64,000 bases of DNA from UBA9300 sp032260385 (GTDB lineage: Bacteria > Bacteroidota > Bacteroidia > Bacteroidales > VadinHA17), in the NCBI GenBank assembly GCA_032260385.1, contig JAVVEL010000010.1, positions 1 to 64,000 of the forward strand, written 5' to 3'. A program made the translations under genes and the position numbers. The notes below the pieces were generated by a model. It was not told the origin of the DNA. It saw nothing but the letters and a program-made list of their open reading frames with translations, and searched no databases. Below are positions 52,194 to 61,263 of this stretch, piece by piece. Within the stretch, counting starts at the first letter, position 1, and the number at the start of each line of letters is the position of its first letter.

Positions 52194-53192
52194 ATGGCAG
52201 ATTTAACTACAAAATACCTCGGACTATCATTAAGCAATCCTATCATTATAGGAAGTTCCGGCTTGTGCGATTCAGTCGACAATATCCTTGATCTTGAAAA
52301 GGCAGGAGCTGGTGCAGTTGTACTTAAATCCCTGTTCGAGGAACAGATAATGATGGAAGTCGATGCCAGCCTCAGGGAAGCATACCGGAATGATATGATT
52401 TATACGGCAAAATCTGAAACCCTTGATTATATTGATTTACATATAAGGGAAAGAACCCTTTCTGCTTATATTGAACTGATCAAGGAAGTCAAAAAAAAGG
52501 TCATGATCCCGGTCATTGCCAGTATAAACTGTGTGTCGTCGGCTGAGTGGACAAATTATGCAAATTACTTTGAAGAGGCAGGTGCCGATGCCCTGGAGCT
52601 CAACATAGCAATTCTTCCTTCTGATGAAAAAACAGGTGCGGATAAGATAGAACAGGTTTATCTCGATATCATCGAAAAAGTGCTGTCAAAAGTAAATATA
52701 CCGGTTTCAGTAAAAATGAGTTACTTTTTTACAAATCTTGCACAGATGGTAAAAAGATTGTCATCTACAGGCATCAGGGGCATTGTAATGTTTAACAGGT
52801 TCTATACGCCGGATTTCGACATTAATAACTTTTCCGAGAAATCCTCAAATACCTTCAGTACACCTTCAGAATCAGGAAACGTAAGAAGATGGATAGGCAT
52901 TATGTCGTCAAAGACAGACTGTCATCTTGCAGCATCAACGGGTATTTACAGTTCTGAGGATATGATAAAACAATTGCTTGCAGGAGCCAGGGCTGTCCAG
53001 GTGGTTTCGGCTATCTACAAAAATGGTAAAGATCATATACAGAAGATGCTAGGTGGCCTTGACCGGTGGATGGATGAAAAGGGCTATAATACCATTGAGC
53101 AATTCAGGGGGAAACTGAGCCAGGATAAAACAGAGAATCCCTCTGCCTATGAGCGTATACAATTCATGAAATATTTCAGTGAAATCAAATAA
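52194..53192 (+). CDS. Dihydroorotate-dehydrogenase-like flavoprotein, substrate unknown
   Basis: A 332-residue TIM-barrel protein of the DHOD family (KYLGLSLSNPIIIGSSGLCDSV at the start, FMN-contacting VKMSYFFTNL, and GIRGIVMFNRF). The usual DHOD segment ELNISCPN reads ELNIAILPSDEK, so the orotate-binding Asn and the neighbouring Cys/Pro are not conserved. It therefore probably does not make orotate. Its position immediately after the NfnAB-like pair suggests electron transfer from or to that complex, but this is inference. Confidence 0.82.
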   Translation: MADLTTKYLGLSLSNPIIIGSSGLCDSVDNILDLEKAGAGAVVLKSLFEEQIMMEVDASLREAYRNDMIYTAKSETLDYIDLHIRERTLSAYIELIKEVKKKVMIPVIASINCVSSAEWTNYANYFEEAGADALELNIAILPSDEKTGADKIEQVYLDIIEKVLSKVNIPVSVKMSYFFTNLAQMVKRLSSTGIRGIVMFNRFYTPDFDINNFSEKSSNTFSTPSESGNVRRWIGIMSSKTDCHLAASTGIYSSEDMIKQLLAGARAVQVVSAIYKNGKDHIQKMLGGLDRWMDEKGYNTIEQFRGKLSQDKTENPSAYERIQFMKYFSEIK

Positions 53193-53244
53193 GTTACTTC
53201 AGATTACATAATTATTCCGGCAATATATTTGTAGGATATTTTTT

Positions 53245-53252
53245 TAACTTTG
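53245..53252 (+). promoter_or_regulatory. -7 box (TAACTTTG) for the LysM protein gene
   Basis: TAACTTTG, 25 bases before ATG 53278. A second match, TATATTTG at 53224-53231, lies just upstream. Confidence 0.5.
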
Positions 53253-53277
53253 TTGCGTTTTGAATAATTAGCAATAA

Positions 53278-55212
53278 ATGAAAAATAAGCTTCGGAGATT
53301 ATGTATTTCTGTTCTCACAGCAGCCCTCCTGTTCCCATCCTTATCAGCGCAGGTAAGGGTGGAAAAATCGAAGGATAAAGTTATCATTGGAGGGACAGCA
53401 TACTATATCCATATAGTGGATACCTCCCAGACACTTTATTCAATATCCAGGGCCTACAATGTATCAACTGAAATAATAAGCAGGGAAAACCCCTCTGCCG
53501 TATACGGATTGCGTATTGGCCAGGCATTGAAAATCCCTGTCTCCTCAGTGGAAGAGGGAGTCCAGAAAGACAGGGACACAGAAAGATATAATTATCATAA
53601 ATTACAGAAAGGGGAGTCAATATATTCTCTTTCAAAAAAGTATGATGTTTCAGAAGACCAGATAATAGAAGCCAATCCCGGCATTGATATCTATGACCTG
53701 CCCGTAGGAACTGAACTGGCCATACCAAAAAAACAATTCAGGGAACAGGCGCAGTACTTTAAGACAGATGAACCCGGTATTGTTTTGCACAGGGTGGAAG
53801 AAGGTGAAAATTACTCCACCCTCTCAAGGAAGTACAATGTTAGCATAAGAGATATAAGGAGGGTAAATCGCGGGATACTATTCCCAAGGGTGGGAGAGGT
53901 GATAAGAATCCCCTCTGACAGGGAGGAAGCAGACATTTTAGATGATGCTGACCCGGCAATTCTGAGTGACGAAAAACTGGCATACCTCTTTGATGGCACT
54001 CCTGTTGACTATACACCGGTCGGGAAGCTCGACGGTAAAATTAATGTGACCCTCATGCTTCCCCTTATGCTGGAAGAGAACAGTAAAAGATCATATATCG
54101 ATTCATCTGAATATGATGCCCGGGGACGGAAAAGATATAAGCTGATTAAGCGGCCTGAGGAATGGATTTACCCGCGCAGCGAAGTTTTTATTGAATTTTA
54201 TGAAGGTGCCCTTCTGGCAATTGACGAACTGAAGCAAAAAGGCCTGGATATTGAATTACAGGTTTTTGATACCATGCGCGATTCTTTACGGGTGAACAGC
54301 TTCCTTGAAACAGGCCTCTTAAATGATGCTGATCTTATTGTTGGTCCCGTTTATGCCAATAACCTTGAACAGGTAGCGAGATATGCAAGAAAGTACAGGA
54401 TACCCCTTGTATCTCCCCTGGCTTCACAGAACTCCGAAGTATTGAGGATCAACCCCTATCTTTTCAAGGTACAGCCATCGATTGACGTAATCGAGGACGC
54501 AATGGCAGAGGAAATCAGTAATTATTATGATCATAACCTGGTGCTCGTGCATTCCGACACTGCATGGAGCGCTGACCTGTCCTGGAAGTTCAAGGATAAG
54601 ATCTACAGGAGACTCAGACTGAAAGTGCCCTTCAGTGATATTACCCTGCGCGAGGTTTATTTTACCAGCCGCTCAACTTATAATGATACCATAAACATCA
54701 TCGACCATGCCATGACCGAGGACAGGCCAAACCTTATTATTCTGGCTTCTGATGATGAAGCGGTGATGAGCGAGGTAATAGTAAATGTCCATAACCTTCT
54801 CAGAAAATACGATATCAAGCTGATAGGCTACCCGAACATAAGATGGCTTGATAATCTCGATCCATTGTATTTCTATGAACTGGGGATAATGCTTTTTACC
54901 CCTAACTGGGTTGATTACAGCCAGGATGATATCCGGAGCTTCCTGGAAAAATACCGCGATTTTTTTAAGATGGAACCACCTGTACGCAGCTACGCCTGGC
55001 AGAGCTATGACATTATGTATTACTTCATAAGCGGACTGGCCTTGCACGGAACTGACTTTATGTACCGGCCTTCAATGCATAAACCTGATTTGTTGCAGGT
55101 AGATTTTAGCTTTGAGCGGACCGGATTAATGAATGGCTTCGAAAATCACCGGCTATACCTGATACGTTATACGCCTGACCTTAATATCGAGTTTATCAAT
55201 AAAGCAAACTAG
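53278..55212 (+). CDS. LysM (x3) plus PBP1-type periplasmic binding protein
   Basis: A 644-residue exported protein. Signal peptide at residues 1-24; three LysM modules at about 35-80, 105-150 and 160-215 (YYIHIVDTSQTLYSISRAYNVS, KLQKGESIYSLSKKYDVSE, LHRVEEGENYSTLSRKYNVS), which bind peptidoglycan. From about 255 to the end it resembles type I periplasmic binding / amino-acid ABC transporter substrate-binding folds (LTLMLPLML-like start and DLIVGPVYANNLEQVARYARK near 355). The layout is common in Bacteroidota; the ligand is unknown. Confidence 0.87.
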   Translation: MKNKLRRLCISVLTAALLFPSLSAQVRVEKSKDKVIIGGTAYYIHIVDTSQTLYSISRAYNVSTEIISRENPSAVYGLRIGQALKIPVSSVEEGVQKDRDTERYNYHKLQKGESIYSLSKKYDVSEDQIIEANPGIDIYDLPVGTELAIPKKQFREQAQYFKTDEPGIVLHRVEEGENYSTLSRKYNVSIRDIRRVNRGILFPRVGEVIRIPSDREEADILDDADPAILSDEKLAYLFDGTPVDYTPVGKLDGKINVTLMLPLMLEENSKRSYIDSSEYDARGRKRYKLIKRPEEWIYPRSEVFIEFYEGALLAIDELKQKGLDIELQVFDTMRDSLRVNSFLETGLLNDADLIVGPVYANNLEQVARYARKYRIPLVSPLASQNSEVLRINPYLFKVQPSIDVIEDAMAEEISNYYDHNLVLVHSDTAWSADLSWKFKDKIYRRLRLKVPFSDITLREVYFTSRSTYNDTINIIDHAMTEDRPNLIILASDDEAVMSEVIVNVHNLLRKYDIKLIGYPNIRWLDNLDPLYFYELGIMLFTPNWVDYSQDDIRSFLEKYRDFFKMEPPVRSYAWQSYDIMYYFISGLALHGTDFMYRPSMHKPDLLQVDFSFERTGLMNGFENHRLYLIRYTPDLNIEFINKAN

Positions 55213-55254
55213 GCCGGGAATAAATCGCTTATTATAATTGTCTTACTATTGTGT

Positions 55255-55821
55255 ATGGTGAAATATGATTATACCAGCTCTGATGATCAGGAACTTGTTC
55301 TCCGTACCCTGGATGGCGATAACATGGCATTCAACGAGATAATCAGAAGGTATAAAAATATGGTAGCCAGAACAGTTAAAAGCATGCTGGGTGATGTACA
55401 GCAGGCTGAGGATGTTGGTCAGGATACCTTTATACGCCTGTATAAGAATCTTAAGGACTTCAGGGGTGATTCGAAGTTGAGTACTTATTTGCAACGCATT
55501 GCCATTAACCAATCACTCAACGAAATAAGGCGAAATAAAAGATTCCTGTCAATGTTTTACCGTAGCGATGATAAAGAAGAAGCCAGGGAGATGGAATTAT
55601 CATCAGGTGATGAAGGAAGAGAAAGAGATATAAAAGAGTATGTTAACAAGGCAATTTCAAAACTTGACCCTGATTTCAGAACTGTTGTTGTTCTGCGGAC
55701 AATACATGGATACAGTACAAAAGAAACGGCAGAAATACTGGAACTCCCCCTGGGAACAGTTTTGTCGCGACTTTCGAGGGCTAAGGAGCATCTGAAGGAA
55801 TTTTTAAAGGACTTAGAATAA
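55255..55821 (+). CDS. RNA polymerase ECF sigma factor
   Basis: A 188-residue sigma-70 family protein. Region 2 has the pattern AFNEIIRRYKNMV and GDVQQAEDVGQDTFIRLYKNL; region 4 shows LDPDFRTVVVLRTIHGYSTKETAEILELPLGTVLSRLSRAKEHLKEFL, a clear helix-turn-helix. ATG 55255 is preferred over TTG 55249. Two downstream genes encode a single-span membrane protein and a Spy-like periplasmic protein, suggesting an envelope-stress module. Confidence 0.92.
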   Translation: MVKYDYTSSDDQELVLRTLDGDNMAFNEIIRRYKNMVARTVKSMLGDVQQAEDVGQDTFIRLYKNLKDFRGDSKLSTYLQRIAINQSLNEIRRNKRFLSMFYRSDDKEEAREMELSSGDEGRERDIKEYVNKAISKLDPDFRTVVVLRTIHGYSTKETAEILELPLGTVLSRLSRAKEHLKEFLKDLE

Positions 55822-55826
55822 AAATT

Positions 55827-56177
55827 ATGGAACCTGGAAAAATCAAAGATCTGTTTTTGCGATCCCTGACCGCTGAAATTAGCAGCGATGAAAGGACAGT
55901 TCTGGAGAGAAGACTCCTGACAGATCATAGGTTCAGTAAAGGCTTTACTGAAAAGATCATGAAAAAAATTGCCTCAGCAAAAATCCTGGTGAACGGCAAA
56001 CATGATCTGGTAAGATCCTTCGACAGTATTTTCCTGAGGGTGGCCATTCCTGCTGCTGCCGCTGTTGTTATACTCGTAATCAGTATACTCCTCAGCCAGG
56101 GCTCCTTATCCTATGATACCCTGCTGGGTATCGACAACGAAGTTGACGGGATGCTGGTAAGTCTGCTTGCTGAATAA
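55827..56177 (+). CDS. Small single-span membrane protein, possible anti-sigma partner
   Basis: A 116-residue protein starting 5 bases after the sigma factor stop. The first 70 residues are cytoplasmic and charged (EPGKIKDLFLRSLTAEISSDERTVLERRLL), followed by one transmembrane helix at about 72-91 (AIPAAAAVVILVISILLSQ) and a short periplasmic end. No zinc-binding anti-sigma motif is seen. Position and topology fit an unusual anti-sigma factor, but the function is inferred. Confidence 0.65.
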   Translation: MEPGKIKDLFLRSLTAEISSDERTVLERRLLTDHRFSKGFTEKIMKKIASAKILVNGKHDLVRSFDSIFLRVAIPAAAAVVILVISILLSQGSLSYDTLLGIDNEVDGMLVSLLAE

Positions 56178-56192
56178 ACGAATTAAGATAAT

Positions 56193-56696
56193 ATGAAACT
56201 AAGAATTACATTATTAATAATACTTACCCTGCTCCTGGGTTTTGCTATCGGAATGCTGACCTCAGCCCAGCTCAGGCATAAAAGGATGAGACCAGTCCGA
56301 ACCTATACATCGGAGCATTATTTCAAAGAAAACCTGTATAAAGTGGTGGAACCTGATTCTGTGCAAAAAGCTGAACTTGACGCTATCATTGACCGCTATG
56401 GTGAGTATTTCAGGGATCTGAATACGGGCTTCTGGAAGGATTTTGAATCCATGATGGACAGGCAGTGGGATGAAATAAAACCTGTGCTAAGCAGGGACCA
56501 GATAGAAAAACTTGAGGAATTTGAACAACACAGGCGTGAAATGATGAAAGAGTTCAGACAAGGCAATAAGAGGAGCGACAGTAACAGGTTTGACGGCAGA
56601 CCCGATCATGACAGAAGGTCCGGTTCCGGCCGCAGACCATCCGGAACTACATATATTTTCCCTGATCCTCAAGATCAAAAAACAAATAGTCGGTAA
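56193..56696 (+). CDS. Periplasmic Spy/CpxP-like small protein
   Basis: A 167-residue protein with a signal-like or anchored N-terminus (residues about 5-24, ITLLIILTLLLGFAIGMLTS). The mature part has helical, charged sequence with KPVLSRDQIEKLEEFEQHRREMMKEFRQG, resembling the paired LTxxQ helices of Spy/CpxP/Zra-like periplasmic sensors or chaperones, and an Arg/Asp/Ser/Gly-rich tail. Its 3' end overlaps the convergent TPR gene by 50 bases. Confidence 0.6.
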   Translation: MKLRITLLIILTLLLGFAIGMLTSAQLRHKRMRPVRTYTSEHYFKENLYKVVEPDSVQKAELDAIIDRYGEYFRDLNTGFWKDFESMMDRQWDEIKPVLSRDQIEKLEEFEQHRREMMKEFRQGNKRSDSNRFDGRPDHDRRSGSGRRPSGTTYIFPDPQDQKTNSR

Positions 56697-58896
56697 TTAT
56701 TGGCAGATCGTCAGGATCAATATTGTTTGAGATCAGTATGGGTGCATCATCATTGAAAATATCCAGAAAATCGCTTTTATCCATCTTACCCTCTATTATG
56801 CTCCTTCGATAATAATCGATGGCCTTCATCCGGTCACCCATGCATAAGGCAAGATGGCCTGCATTTATATAATCATGACCGCTCATTTCGCCCTTATTGA
56901 TCTTGTCAAAATATTTCTTTGACTGTTCATATTTACCCTGTACCAGATAACACCAGGCTATGGGTTTGAGTATCCTTGTATTGTCCGGGTCGTTATACTC
57001 AACTTTAAAGTAGTATTTAAGGGCTGAGTCATAATCTTCCATATCAAGGTGGCAATGGCCTATCATGGCTGTGGTATGCATATTCCCGGGATCCATTTTT
57101 TCAGCTTCAAGGTAATTGTCAAGTGCCTCCCCGTGTTTTCCCAGCCTCCTGTTACAAAAACCTATCTTCTTCAGGGTCCATATCTTGCGGTCAAGCATCT
57201 CTGCCCTGCCGTACATATCAAGAGCCTTCTCGTATTCGGCAAGTTGCTGGTAACAGTAAGCAGCCTTTTCATATAACTGTGCTTCGTCAGGATTATCATT
57301 CAGGATTTCGCTATATAAATCCAGCGCTTCATTATAAAGATCCTTGCCGAAATAATAATCAGCAAAGGTTGTTAGCGATTCCCTGTCCCTGAATACAAGC
57401 CTGAACAGTGTGGTCTGGTGAAAATCAAGCGTTGCCCTGAAAACATCATCAAATTCCTTTTTATAGGGGGAGAGCTTAAAAAACCTGTAGAGATCCTGGA
57501 GATATTGTGTTACATTGGTTTTAAATCCTTTCGTGGGATCAATATCAATCTCCGCATCCCTCATTTGCTCAAGCCCTTCAAGCTCCATCCGGAATACTTT
57601 TAACATCATTTCCTTCTGGCTGGCCGGCAGATGCTGCAGGTTCAGCACAAGGCTGTACTTGTCAGAATTGCATATAAAGGGTGTTTTATAGAGAGCCTCT
57701 GCCAATTCATTGGTCCCGGCTCCCAAAACTTCATCCCTGTATAAAACATCAATGGCTTCGTGATCAGGGTAAAAAGGCATGAACCAGTTCAATATTTTCC
57801 TGAAAAAATCAAAGTTCTTAAGATTGGCAAAAGCCGACATATACACATCTGCACCTTCCATCTGCAACCTGGAAAACTCCTCCATTGTTTTGAAAAGATC
57901 CTCCGATTCCTTGAACATATCCGACCAGTCGGGATTCTTCCCTTCCATGAGATCCTCAGGCAGAAGATTGTCAAGGTCAAGCTTATCTTCAAGCCTGGGT
58001 CTTAATTCAGCCACGCGGGGCAGTATTTCATCATGCAGTTTCTTACTTATCTTTTCGGTTTCTCCCGATCTTATTATCTGGAGGATTGTGATCTTGAGGT
58101 GTTCCGTGAAACCAGGGTCTTCAGAAAGTTCAGCAAGTAGTCCTTTAACTTCCGGGTATACCACTATCCGCCTGTTATAGCTATATAATACCAGGAGGAA
58201 CCCGGCCAGTGCTCTTTCGCTTATCTGTTCGCTTTTATCCCTGTAAAGCGCTGTAAGAATTTGTATTTTTTCCGGGTCCCAGAATCTTAAGGTGCTGAGG
58301 GTGATGGCGCTCACAAAAAGGCTCTGTTCATACCATTCAAACTTACCACTGCTCATGATCAGTTTTATAAGTTCATTTTCGGCCTCACCGTATTTGTCGG
58401 TCAGCCATAAATGGTTAAATATTTTGTTGACGAGCTGGCTGTGTTTCCTGGCATGATCAGACTCAGGGTCAGGTGATACTGTGCCTGCCTGCCTGAGCCA
58501 TGTGTCAAGCTCTTCCTTGAATGCCAGGTCGTCAATTGTTTCTATGATGCTTTTACCGGCCAGGCTTTGCTCTTTATGGCTGTTATCTTTCAGCCAGTAA
58601 GTGTGCCATCCCGAATAACGGGCCAGTATATCCTGCTTTATTTTATCTGAGAGTTCCAGGAGGGACTGCAGCATACGGGTTAATACCTTATGACGCTCGG
58701 GATCGTGAACACCTTCAATGGTATACTTAACCATGTTCTTATAGGTATTCTCGATATTCTCAAGTTGCTGCCCGTGATCTCCGTTTTTGGATACTTCAAT
58801 AAGTTCTTTTATCAGGGAAATGCTCTTTCTCACCTGCTTTCCTGAAATCAGGTCAGTAATGTGATTGTGCTTCTTTATGAGTTTATTTGTGTCCAT
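56647..58896 (-). CDS. Large TPR-repeat protein
   Basis: A 749-residue cytoplasmic, mostly helical protein. The last third (about 525-720) carries classical TPR units such as YNEALDLYSEILNDNPDEAQLYEK, YEKALDMYGRAEMLDRK, HGEALDNYLEAEKMDPG and YDSALKYYFKVEYNDPD. The first two thirds are helical without a named domain. No signal peptide. It is monocistronic and overlaps the Spy-like gene at its 3' end; partners are unknown. Confidence 0.85.
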   Translation of the reverse strand: MDTNKLIKKHNHITDLISGKQVRKSISLIKELIEVSKNGDHGQQLENIENTYKNMVKYTIEGVHDPERHKVLTRMLQSLLELSDKIKQDILARYSGWHTYWLKDNSHKEQSLAGKSIIETIDDLAFKEELDTWLRQAGTVSPDPESDHARKHSQLVNKIFNHLWLTDKYGEAENELIKLIMSSGKFEWYEQSLFVSAITLSTLRFWDPEKIQILTALYRDKSEQISERALAGFLLVLYSYNRRIVVYPEVKGLLAELSEDPGFTEHLKITILQIIRSGETEKISKKLHDEILPRVAELRPRLEDKLDLDNLLPEDLMEGKNPDWSDMFKESEDLFKTMEEFSRLQMEGADVYMSAFANLKNFDFFRKILNWFMPFYPDHEAIDVLYRDEVLGAGTNELAEALYKTPFICNSDKYSLVLNLQHLPASQKEMMLKVFRMELEGLEQMRDAEIDIDPTKGFKTNVTQYLQDLYRFFKLSPYKKEFDDVFRATLDFHQTTLFRLVFRDRESLTTFADYYFGKDLYNEALDLYSEILNDNPDEAQLYEKAAYCYQQLAEYEKALDMYGRAEMLDRKIWTLKKIGFCNRRLGKHGEALDNYLEAEKMDPGNMHTTAMIGHCHLDMEDYDSALKYYFKVEYNDPDNTRILKPIAWCYLVQGKYEQSKKYFDKINKGEMSGHDYINAGHLALCMGDRMKAIDYYRRSIIEGKMDKSDFLDIFNDDAPILISNNIDPDDLPIITDYLFFDLEDQGKYM

Positions 58897-58975
58897 CTTA
58901 TCGATATATAATAAGCAGGGATTATAAATCCGTGCTTTTTCATCATCATCAATAATCAGGCCGAATGACAGTTTG

Positions 58976-59458
58976 TCATGAATATTCCTGCAGGATAGCC
59001 TTTACATCATCCGGGGCTACCCTCCCATAGGTTTTGTCACCCACCATAACAACGGGTGCCAGTCCGCATGCCCCGACACACCTGAGGCTCGAAAGTGAGA
59101 ACCTGCCGTCATCAGTTGTCTGCCCGACTTCTATTTTAAGTTCTTTCTTAAATTCCTCCAGCACCTTTTCAGCCCCGCGAACATAGCATGCCGTTCCCAT
59201 GCAGATGCTGACAGGGTTCTGACCCTTTGGTGTCATGGTGAAGAAGGAGTAAAATGTTACAACGCCGTAAATTTTTGCGACGGGTACCTGCAGTGCATCG
59301 GAAATTACTTCCTGTACTTCTGCAGGAAGGTAGCCGAAATGTTCCTGACATTTGTGCAGCACGTTGATAAGTTCCTTCTCATCATTACCGAAGGAGTCCG
59401 CAATTTCCATTATTTTTCCAATATCCTGCTTTCTCAGTTCAATCTTTATGCTTGACAT
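58976..59458 (-). CDS. hydC: NuoE-like [2Fe-2S] subunit of the NADH-linked [FeFe] hydrogenase
   Basis: A 160-residue thioredoxin-like Fe-S protein. It has CQEHFGYLPAEVQEVI near residue 36, the first cysteine pair in SICMGTACYVRGAEKV near 84 and the second in SLRCVGACGLAPVVMVGD near 124, giving four ligands for one [2Fe-2S] cluster. It is the last gene of the leftward hydrogenase operon, 13 bases after the catalytic subunit. Symbol follows the Thermotoga HydABC naming. Confidence 0.93.
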   Translation of the reverse strand: MSSIKIELRKQDIGKIMEIADSFGNDEKELINVLHKCQEHFGYLPAEVQEVISDALQVPVAKIYGVVTFYSFFTMTPKGQNPVSICMGTACYVRGAEKVLEEFKKELKIEVGQTTDDGRFSLSSLRCVGACGLAPVVMVGDKTYGRVAPDDVKAILQEYS

Positions 59459-59471
59459 AATAATATTTCAC

Positions 59472-61250
59472 TTATTGTTTTACTATTATTTTTTTCTTTT
59501 TATCGAAATAGCTTGTATGCAGTAAGCTATGGGCTATGTCGCTGTCAGGCCTGCCAAGGAAGCAGGAATACAGCTCCCTGATGAAGGGATTTTCGTGTGA
59601 TTTCCTGATCTCCTTATTACGGTCTTCACGGTAAAGTGCAGATGCCCTGGCTTTTAATATTTCTGATTTCCCGTGGTGCCGTGGTTGTCCTCCACCACCG
59701 ATACAGCCCCCGGGGCATGCCATTATTTCTATGGCATGGTATTTTGATTTACCTGACCTCACATCATTAAGAAGTTTTCTTGCATTACCCAGGCCGTGGG
59801 CAATACCGATGTTCAGTTCCAGTCCGTCAAAGTCGATGCATGCTTCCCGTACACCGTCCATACCTCTCAGTTCCTCAAAATCCACTTTTTCAAGCGTTTT
59901 ACCTGTGTGTATCTCGTAGGCTGTTCTGACAGCTGCTTCTATTACGCCACCCGTTGTGCCGAAAATAACCCCCGCACCACTTGATTCGCCCAGGGGATTA
60001 TCAAAGCTTTCTTCGCCGAGGCTGTGGAAATCAATGTTAGCCTGCCTGATAAATGCAGCCAGTTCCCTGGTTGATATTGAAATGTCAACATCCGGATTTC
60101 CACTGGTGCTGAATTCTTCTCTCTGGCATTCATATTTCTTTGCAAGGCAGGGCATCACTGATACCACTACCATCTCTTCCCTTTTAATATTTTTCTTTTC
60201 TGCGAAGTATGTTTTAGCTATCGCCCCGCACATTTGCTGTGGTGATCTGGCACTTGATGGTATGTCTTTGAGGTCCGGGAAATAAGTTTCGAAGAAGTTC
60301 ACCCAGCCCGGGCAGCATGAGGTAAGTATGGGGAGCCTGGCGTTTTTGTCTCCGCTGAGGTGGGCTGATAACCTGTTCAGCAATTCAGTTCCTTCTTCCA
60401 TAATTGTGAGGTCAGCTGCAAAATCTGTATCAAAAACATAATCAAATCCCAGCTGTCTGAGAGCAGCCACCATTTTACCTGTTACCAGGCTTCCTGGCTT
60501 CATGCCGAATTCCTCTCCCAGTGCTGCCCTTACGGCGGGAGCAGTCTGAACGACTACAGTCTTCGACGGATTGGCGAGGTGACGAAGTACCTCATTGGTA
60601 TGATCAACCTCAGTAAGGGCGCCTGTGGGACAAACGGCCACACATTGCCCGCAGTAGGTGCAGGTTGAATGTTCAAGATTTTGCTCGAAGGCTGGAGCAA
60701 CCACAGCGTGGAAACCCCTGTTAACTGCAGACAGGGCGCCAACGGTCTGTATATCATTACACATGATTTCACACCTGCGGCACATTATGCACTTGTCAAG
60801 GTCCCTTATTATCGATGGCGAGGTGTCGAGCCTGTAGGTCGATACCTGGGCAATTTCCTCACCTGGGATGTTTCGTATACCAAGTTTTATTGCAAGATCC
60901 TGCAATTCACAATCGCCTGATTTAGGGCATATAAGACAATCTTTAGGATGATCTGACAATATAAACTCAAGCACTGTTTTACGTGCATTAAGTACCCTTA
61001 CGGTATTGGTTTTAACATTCATCCTGTCCTGGCAGGGGGTAGAGCAGGAGGGGGCAAGATTTTTTCTTCCCTCTACCTCAACCACACATATCCTGCAGCC
61101 TGCCGGCTTATTCTCTATGCCCAGGTCGTGCAGGTTCATGTAACATAGAACGGGTATGTCAATCCCTGCAGTTTTTGCAGCCTCGTATATTGTTGTCCCG
61201 GCTTCTGCTTCAAGTTGCTTATTATCTATGGTGAGTGTAACAGTATCCAT
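59472..61250 (-). CDS. hydA: [FeFe] hydrogenase catalytic subunit (HydA/HndD type)
   Basis: A 592-residue iron-only hydrogenase making or oxidising H2. N-terminal [2Fe-2S] ferredoxin domain (C36...CRICVVEVEG), a His-Cys3 [4Fe-4S] site (HPKDCLICPKSGDC near 97), two [4Fe-4S] clusters (CIMCRRCEIMC near 153 and CTYCGQCVAVCP near 198), then the H-cluster motifs TSCCPGW near 313, MPCLAKKYE near 367 and MACPGGCIGGGGQP near 510. All cluster ligands are intact. Domain order and neighbours match the multimeric NADH/ferredoxin-linked group (Thermotoga/Moorella HydABC). Confidence 0.96.
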   Translation of the reverse strand: MDTVTLTIDNKQLEAEAGTTIYEAAKTAGIDIPVLCYMNLHDLGIENKPAGCRICVVEVEGRKNLAPSCSTPCQDRMNVKTNTVRVLNARKTVLEFILSDHPKDCLICPKSGDCELQDLAIKLGIRNIPGEEIAQVSTYRLDTSPSIIRDLDKCIMCRRCEIMCNDIQTVGALSAVNRGFHAVVAPAFEQNLEHSTCTYCGQCVAVCPTGALTEVDHTNEVLRHLANPSKTVVVQTAPAVRAALGEEFGMKPGSLVTGKMVAALRQLGFDYVFDTDFAADLTIMEEGTELLNRLSAHLSGDKNARLPILTSCCPGWVNFFETYFPDLKDIPSSARSPQQMCGAIAKTYFAEKKNIKREEMVVVSVMPCLAKKYECQREEFSTSGNPDVDISISTRELAAFIRQANIDFHSLGEESFDNPLGESSGAGVIFGTTGGVIEAAVRTAYEIHTGKTLEKVDFEELRGMDGVREACIDFDGLELNIGIAHGLGNARKLLNDVRSGKSKYHAIEIMACPGGCIGGGGQPRHHGKSEILKARASALYREDRNKEIRKSHENPFIRELYSCFLGRPDSDIAHSLLHTSYFDKKKKIIVKQ

Positions 61251-61263
61251 TTTGTTATTTGAT

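Noticed and set aside
52194..53192. pyrD (dihydroorotate dehydrogenase)
   Set aside because: The ELNxSCPN signature is replaced and the gene follows an NfnAB-like pair; only DHOD-like is justified.
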